Part shown: piece by piece, positions 6,426-9,835 of the stretch
Layout of the letters: every line of letters starts with the position of its first letter
Numbering within the stretch: position 1 is the first letter of the stretch
Source of the DNA: an uncultured Alistipes sp.
Lineage (GTDB): Bacteria; Bacteroidota; Bacteroidia; Bacteroidales; Rikenellaceae
Reading direction: 5' to 3'
DNA: 9,835 nt
NCBI GenBank assembly: GCA_947178455.1
Contig: CAMWYI010000063.1
Span: 1 to 9,835 of the forward strand
Translations under genes and position numbers: made by a program
The notes under the pieces: model-generated
Seen by the model: the letters and a program-made list of their open reading frames with translations, nothing else
Database searches by the model: none
Told to the model about the DNA's origin: nothing

Positions 6426-7373
6426 ATGGAAATCATGGAAAACGATATTGATTTGGTCTACCTTTGGGTCGACGGAAGCGACCCGAAATGGGTGGAAAAA
6501 CGCAATGCCTGCATCGGCCGGTCGGAAGAAAAGTCAGGCTTGAACTGTAAGGGCCGCTATGCCGACAACGACGAACTGAAATACAGCCTACGTTCGGCGG
6601 AGCTGTACGCGCCGTGGATTCGCCGGATATTTATCGTCACCGACGAGCAGACGCCCCGCTGGCTCGACACGTCGAATCCCAAGATTCGGATAGTCGACCA
6701 CAAGGAGATTATGCCTGCGGTATGCCTGCCTTGTTTCAATTCGACGGTAATCGAACATCATCTGCACAAAATTCCCGGGCTGGCCGAACGTTTTTTGTTC
6801 TCCAACGACGACACGTTTTTCAACCGGCCCGTCGCGCCCGATGACTTTTTCGCTCCAGACGGCCTGCCGATAGCGCGAATGAATTGGCGGCCGTTCCGAA
6901 AAGTGACGCTGTTCCTTCGGGAAAAAGTGCTCCGAAAATCGATACGCTATTTTCCGATGGTCGTTCGGGCTGCGGCGTTGGCGGTCGAGCGCAAATATGG
7001 GATTTATTACAAAGATAAAGCGCACCACAACATCGATGCCTACCTGAAAAGCGATTACGAACGCATGAGAGCGCTGTTCGACGACGAAATCGCGCCTACG
7101 CTTGGCAATCACGTGCGGGCGGCGAACGACATCCAGCGCAACTTGTACACCTATGCGGCGTTGGCTGAAAAAAGGATGCACCGGTGTTACGTCGGCGGGC
7201 GGACGTCGTTCCGGTTCCATATCGAGAACAAAAGACATTACAAAAAGTTGGCGAAATACGACCCGCTGTTCTTTTGCATGAACGATTCGGAATATGCGAC
7301 CGATGCCGACCGGCAGCGCGTGACGGCCTTTTTGAGCGAACGTTTCGCCGAAAAGTCGTCGTTTGAAAAGTAA
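6426..7373 (+). CDS. Stealth-family sugar-1-phosphate transferase, copy 2
   Basis: This 315-residue Stealth protein has a canonical CR1, VYLWVDGSDPKW (11-22). Its CR2 spans about 44-141, with RYADNDELKYSLRSAELYAPW, FNSTVIE, HKIPGLAE (114-121) and NDDTFF (127-132). CR3 includes HHNIDAYLK (200-208), and CR4 includes FFCMND (282-287) and EKSSFE (309-314). It resembles copy 1 throughout but is clearly divergent, with a basic, partly hydrophobic insert at about 152-195 between CR2 and CR3. The expected reaction is sugar-1-phosphate transfer to a glycan acceptor; the different insert suggests a different acceptor or donor (inference). ATG 6426 and the in-frame ATG 6435 are both possible starts. It lies 9 bases after the glycosyltransferase gene. 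The next gene's -7 element starts 25 bases past its stop. Confidence 0.9.
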   Translation: MEIMENDIDLVYLWVDGSDPKWVEKRNACIGRSEEKSGLNCKGRYADNDELKYSLRSAELYAPWIRRIFIVTDEQTPRWLDTSNPKIRIVDHKEIMPAVCLPCFNSTVIEHHLHKIPGLAERFLFSNDDTFFNRPVAPDDFFAPDGLPIARMNWRPFRKVTLFLREKVLRKSIRYFPMVVRAAALAVERKYGIYYKDKAHHNIDAYLKSDYERMRALFDDEIAPTLGNHVRAANDIQRNLYTYAALAEKRMHRCYVGGRTSFRFHIENKRHYKKLAKYDPLFFCMNDSEYATDADRQRVTAFLSERFAEKSSFEK

Positions 7374-7397
7374 CGCGTCGCCGGGTCGAAAAATTGT

Positions 7398-7405
7398 TAT
7401 CTTTG
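7398..7405 (+). promoter_or_regulatory. -7 element of a Bacteroidetes promoter for the DHH phosphoesterase gene
   Basis: TATCTTTG matches TAnnTTTG exactly and lies 23 bases upstream of ATG 7429. No TTTG is found at the -33 position, so the promoter may be weak or activator-dependent. A TTG-initiated extension of the gene would translate this element as V-I-F within K-I-V-I-F-A. That argues strongly against the longer start at 7363. Confidence 0.6.
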
Positions 7406-7428
7406 CACGAACTAAACCGCCGCTGAAT

Positions 7429-8457
7429 ATGGAGATTCGACAAGCGCAATCGGATGCTTTGCGCGAGCTGCTCGACCGGCCCGCACAGAAAATCGTCATC
7501 GTATCGCATACCAATCCCGACGGCGATGCAATCGGTTCGTCGCTGACGTGGGCCCGGATGCTGCGCACGCAAGGACATACGGTGACCTGCATCGTGCCGA
7601 ACAAATACCCCTATTTCCTCGATTGGATGGTGGGTGCCGACGATTTGGTGGTGTTCCGCACCGACGAGGAGGGCCGCGCTGCCCGTGCTATCGCCGAAGC
7701 CGACCAGATTCACTGCCTCGACTTCAACACGCTGTCCCGGTTGGAGATTTTGAGCGAAACCCTCGCCTCGAACACGACCGCCAAACGGGTGCTGATAGAC
7801 CACCATTTGTCTCCCGGGCCGGAGTTCGACCTGCTGTTGTCGTTCCCGGACAGCTGCAGCACGTGTTTCGTCGTTTATTCGCTCATCGAAACGCTGTGGG
7901 GTACGCAGGCTATCACCCGCGAAATGGCCGAACTGCTCTATGTGGGCATCATGACCGATACGGGCAATTTCGCCTATTCGTCGCTGACGCCCGAGCTGTT
8001 CCGTGCGGTGGCCGTGCTGGTCGAACGCGGCATCCGCATTCCCGAAATCCACAACCGTGTCTACAACTCCTATACGGAGGGCCGCGCCCGTCTGTTCGGC
8101 TATGCTATCGACCGCAAACTGAAAATCATCGAGGACGGCAAGGCGGCCTACATGTCGCTGACCGAGTACGAGATGCGGAAATTTCACTTCCAGCAGGGCG
8201 ACAACGAGGGATTCGTCAATTATGCGCTCACGGTCAAGAAAGTCAAGATGTCGGCGATGTTCTCGGCGCAGCACAAGTTCATCCGTGTGTCGCTGCGGTC
8301 GCGCGCCGGAGTCGACGTCAATCTCTTCGCCCGCCGCTACTTCAACGGCGGCGGCCACAAGAATGCCGCAGGCGGCAAATCGTTCGTGTCGATGGGCGAG
8401 ACTATCGAGCATTACATCCGTTCGGTGCGCGAATTCGCGGAGGAAGGACATCTCTGA
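7429..8457 (+). CDS. DHH/DHHA1-family phosphoesterase, NrnA-like oligoribonuclease/pAp phosphatase
   Basis: The 342-residue protein has the full DHH plus DHHA1 layout. HTNPDGDA (27-34) is motif I, LDFN (97-100) motif II, DHH (124-126) motif III and GIMTDTG (173-179) motif IV. The DHHA1 substrate-binding GGGHKNAAG is at 307-315. The metal ligands (H27, D31, D33, D98, H125, D177) are all present, so the enzyme should be active with Mn2+. Length and order fit NrnA, which degrades short oligonucleotides (nanoRNA) and dephosphorylates pAp. A cyclic-dinucleotide (c-di-AMP or pApA) phosphodiesterase is the main alternative. It is cytoplasmic, with no membrane segment. I chose ATG 7429 because a TATCTTTG promoter element lies just before it; the in-frame TTG 7363 lies inside the preceding Stealth gene. 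I see no good terminator after its stop codon. Confidence 0.9.
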   Translation: MEIRQAQSDALRELLDRPAQKIVIVSHTNPDGDAIGSSLTWARMLRTQGHTVTCIVPNKYPYFLDWMVGADDLVVFRTDEEGRAARAIAEADQIHCLDFNTLSRLEILSETLASNTTAKRVLIDHHLSPGPEFDLLLSFPDSCSTCFVVYSLIETLWGTQAITREMAELLYVGIMTDTGNFAYSSLTPELFRAVAVLVERGIRIPEIHNRVYNSYTEGRARLFGYAIDRKLKIIEDGKAAYMSLTEYEMRKFHFQQGDNEGFVNYALTVKKVKMSAMFSAQHKFIRVSLRSRAGVDVNLFARRYFNGGGHKNAAGGKSFVSMGETIEHYIRSVREFAEEGHL

Positions 8458-8550
8458 ATTTTATTAGCGCGACGGACGGTTGTGGGGCTTCGCAAAGTTT
8501 CTGCGCCGTCAAGGTTTGATAGCGCAATCGACGGTCGGAAACATAAGGAT

Positions 8551-8580
8551 GGTCTACCGTGCCTAAAACCGCTTTCTTAA
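8551..8580 (+). repeat. Imperfect direct repeat, copy A
   Basis: This 30-base unit matches copy B at 8670-8699 at 25 of 30 positions, counted by eye. The first 12 bases, GGTCTACCGTGC, are identical and both copies end in TTCTTAA. Weaker similarity extends about 20 bases upstream (ACGgTCgGAA here, ACGtTCtGAA in copy B). The copies start 119 bases apart. Confidence 0.6.
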
Positions 8581-8669
8581 AGCGGCGGGACGAAGACTGC
8601 GGCCCGCACAACGCGAAGCGTTGTAAATAAAACGGCCGGAAATGAAGATGACGTTCTGAACCGTAAAAC

Positions 8670-8699
8670 GGTCTACCGTGCTTAAATCGACGTTCTTAA
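8670..8699 (+). repeat. Imperfect direct repeat, copy B
   Basis: Partner of copy A, sharing GGTCTACCGTGC, TAAA and TTCTTAA. Unlike copy A, it is preceded by a short self-complementary CCGTAAAACGG (8661-8671) and does not form the CCGCTTT hairpin. The paired structure is therefore not conserved between copies. Confidence 0.6.
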
Positions 8700-8722
8700 T
8701 GCTGGAAATTTCTTGAAAAACG

Positions 8723-8754
8723 TTTGCGAATAGCAATATATTGTTTTATATTTG
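8723..8754 (+). promoter_or_regulatory. Consensus Bacteroidetes promoter of the glutamate dehydrogenase gene
   Basis: TTTG (8723-8726), a 20-base spacer and TATATTTG (8747-8754) match the Bacteroidetes housekeeping consensus at both boxes. This is the best promoter in the window, in keeping with the high expression usual for glutamate dehydrogenase. Transcription should begin around 8760, leaving a 5' UTR of about 60 bases. Confidence 0.85.
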
Positions 8755-8758
8755 TTTA

Positions 8759-8776
8759 GCCGGAGCCGCATCCGGC
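8759..8776 (+). promoter_or_regulatory. 5' UTR hairpin at the start of the glutamate dehydrogenase mRNA
   Basis: GCCGGA (8759-8764) pairs with TCCGGC (8771-8776) over a six-base loop, GCCGCA. It falls at or next to the predicted transcription start, where a terminal stem-loop can protect an mRNA from decay. That function is inference from position. Confidence 0.5.
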
Positions 8777-8822
8777 GGGCAATGGTGTGCCTGAATGAGA
8801 ATGAACCTTATAATACCTGATT

Positions 8823-9835
8823 ATGAACGTTAAAAATCTGATGACCGATTTGGAACGTCGGCATCCGGGCGAAAGCGAGTACCTCCAAGCCGTGCGCGAG
8901 GTGCTGACGACGGTCGAAGAGGCCTACAACCGTCATCCCGAATTCGAGGCGAACCGCATCGCAGAACGTATCGTCGAACCCGACCGCAGCTTCACTTTCA
9001 AGGTGGTGTGGGTCGACGACCGCGGCGAGGTGCAGGTCAATACGGGCTACCGCTTCCAGTTCAACAACGCTATCGGCCCTTACAAGGGCGGTCTGCGGTT
9101 CCACCCGTCGGTGAATCCCTCGATTCTGAAATTCCTCGGCTTCGAGCAGACTTTCAAAAATGCGCTCACGACGCTGCCGATGGGCGGCGCGAAAGGCGGT
9201 TCGGACTTCAATCCCAAAGGCAAATCCGACCGCGAGGTGATGCGTTTCTGCCAAGCCTTCATGACCGAGCTGTGGCGGCACATCGGCCCCGAAACCGACG
9301 TGCCGGCCGGTGACATCGGCGTCGGCGGCCGCGAAATCGGTTATCTTTACGGCATGTACCGCAAGCTGGCCCGCGAGAATACGGGTGTGCTGACGGGCAA
9401 GGGCATGACCTACGGCGGTTCGCTGATTCGTCCCGAAGCGACGGGCTTCGGTGCCGTGTACTTCCTGCGTCAGATGCTCGAAACGGCCGGTATGGAGATC
9501 AAGGGCAAGACCATCGCCATTTCGGGCTTCGGCAACGTGGCGTGGGGTGCCGCAACCAAAGCGACCGAACTGGGCGCGAAAGTCGTAACGATTTCGGGGC
9601 CGGACGGCTACATTTACGACCCGGCGGGGCTCGATGCCGAAAAAATCGCCTACATGCTCGAACTGCGCGCGTCGAACAACGACGTCGTGGCACCGTATGC
9701 CGACAAATTCGCCGGTTCGCAGTTCATCGCCGGTCGGAAGCCTTGGGAGGTCAAGGTGGACATCGCCATGCCGTGTGCGACGCAGAACGAACTGGACGGC
9801 GAGGATGCCGAGAAGTTGTTGGCCAACGGCGTGAA
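8823..9835 (+). CDS. gdhA: Glutamate dehydrogenase, hexameric (NADP-type), 5' part
   Basis: The first 337 codons of a protein usually about 445 long; the gene continues past the window. The enzyme interconverts 2-oxoglutarate plus ammonia and glutamate, the main ammonium-assimilation step in many gut Bacteroidetes. The substrate-binding PYKGGLRFHPSVN is at residues 87-99 (K89 region). LGFEQTFKNALTTLPMGGAKGG runs from 105 to 126, with the catalytic lysine in GGAKGG, and PAGDIGVGGREIG is at 161-173. GGSLIRPEATGFG follows at 198-210. The coenzyme Rossmann loop SGFGNVA is at 234-240 and PCATQNEL at 317-324. The sequence closely follows E. coli-type GdhA from memory. The start is ATG 8823, placed after a consensus promoter and a hairpin leader with no Shine-Dalgarno sequence. 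NADP preference is inferred from the subfamily, not proven. Confidence 0.96.
   Translation, partial: MNVKNLMTDLERRHPGESEYLQAVREVLTTVEEAYNRHPEFEANRIAERIVEPDRSFTFKVVWVDDRGEVQVNTGYRFQFNNAIGPYKGGLRFHPSVNPSILKFLGFEQTFKNALTTLPMGGAKGGSDFNPKGKSDREVMRFCQAFMTELWRHIGPETDVPAGDIGVGGREIGYLYGMYRKLARENTGVLTGKGMTYGGSLIRPEATGFGAVYFLRQMLETAGMEIKGKTIAISGFGNVAWGAATKATELGAKVVTISGPDGYIYDPAGLDAEKIAYMLELRASNNDVVAPYADKFAGSQFIAGRKPWEVKVDIAMPCATQNELDGEDAEKLLANGV

Larger units (their letters stand above)
8458..8722. other. Noncoding stretch with small hairpins and an imperfect repeat pair
   Basis: I find no convincing gene here on either strand, no tRNA or rRNA, and no recognised riboswitch. It does contain two perfect short hairpins: CCGCTTT-CTT-AAAGCGG at 8569-8585 and ACAACGC-GAA-GCGTTGT at 8608-8624. 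Neither is followed by a T-run. It also holds the direct-repeat pair described separately. It may contain a small RNA, a relic, or just spacer. Confidence 0.5.

Noticed and set aside
7096..8451. A 451-codon open frame on the - strand opposite the DHH phosphoesterase and the end of the second Stealth gene
   Set aside because: Same shadow effect. It spans two real + strand genes and the promoter between them and shows no recognisable domain.
8402..8611. Small - strand frame covering the end of the DHH gene and repeat copy A
   Set aside because: No start context or motif, and much of it is the complement of the DHH coding end. The repeat similarity does not show a coding substitution pattern I could trust by eye.
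8569..8624. Two short hairpins as an intrinsic terminator for the DHH gene
   Set aside because: Neither stem is followed by a T-run, and the first begins more than 100 bases after the stop codon.
8551..8699. Repeat pair as a CRISPR array
   Set aside because: There are only two imperfect copies, spaced about 90 bases apart, with no regular spacers and no cas genes nearby.

Overview
This window looks like a chromosomal segment of a GC-rich gut-type Bacteroidetes; Alistipes/Rikenellaceae is my best guess, not a proof. The reasons are: three start-proximal elements matching the Bacteroidetes sigma factor consensus (TTTG, 19-21 bases, TAnnTTTG); the absence of Shine-Dalgarno sequences, with A-rich leaders instead; and gene types typical of that group. 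All recognisable genes are on the + strand. High GC at third codon positions creates long open frames on the opposite strand, and I treat these as shadows.

Layout. (1) 1-1972: the 3' part of a GT4 glycosyltransferase and a complete GH57 alpha-glucan hydrolase, 11 bases apart. This is a cytoplasmic glycogen/alpha-glucan pair. (2) 2028-3400: a small Hsp15-like S4 RNA-binding protein, then a sugar-phosphate nucleotidyltransferase of unknown substrate, closed by a strong intrinsic terminator at 3458-3490. (3) 3528-7373: a promoter followed by a tight four-gene operon: an LpxL/HtrB-type acyltransferase, a first Stealth-family phosphotransferase, a GT92/GT2-like glycosyltransferase and a second, divergent Stealth protein. 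Spacers are only 22, 22 and 9 bases. (4) 7398-8457: a DHH/DHHA1 phosphoesterase (NrnA-like) with its own -7 element starting just after the Stealth gene. (5) 8458-8822: 365 bases with no convincing gene, holding an imperfect direct-repeat pair, small hairpins, and a near-perfect promoter with a 5' UTR hairpin. (6) 8823-end: the first 337 codons of hexameric glutamate dehydrogenase.

The most interesting part is region 3. Stealth proteins transfer sugar-1-phosphates to make phosphodiester-linked glycans. Two of them flank a glycosyltransferase, behind a membrane acyltransferase of the lipid A type. This suggests a small locus that builds or decorates a surface glycolipid or polysaccharide with phosphodiester bonds. 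The glycosyltransferase also carries a run of nine C inside its reading frame, where slippage would abolish the protein. Phase variation is therefore possible but unproven. Everything here comes from reading the sequence; no database comparison was made.
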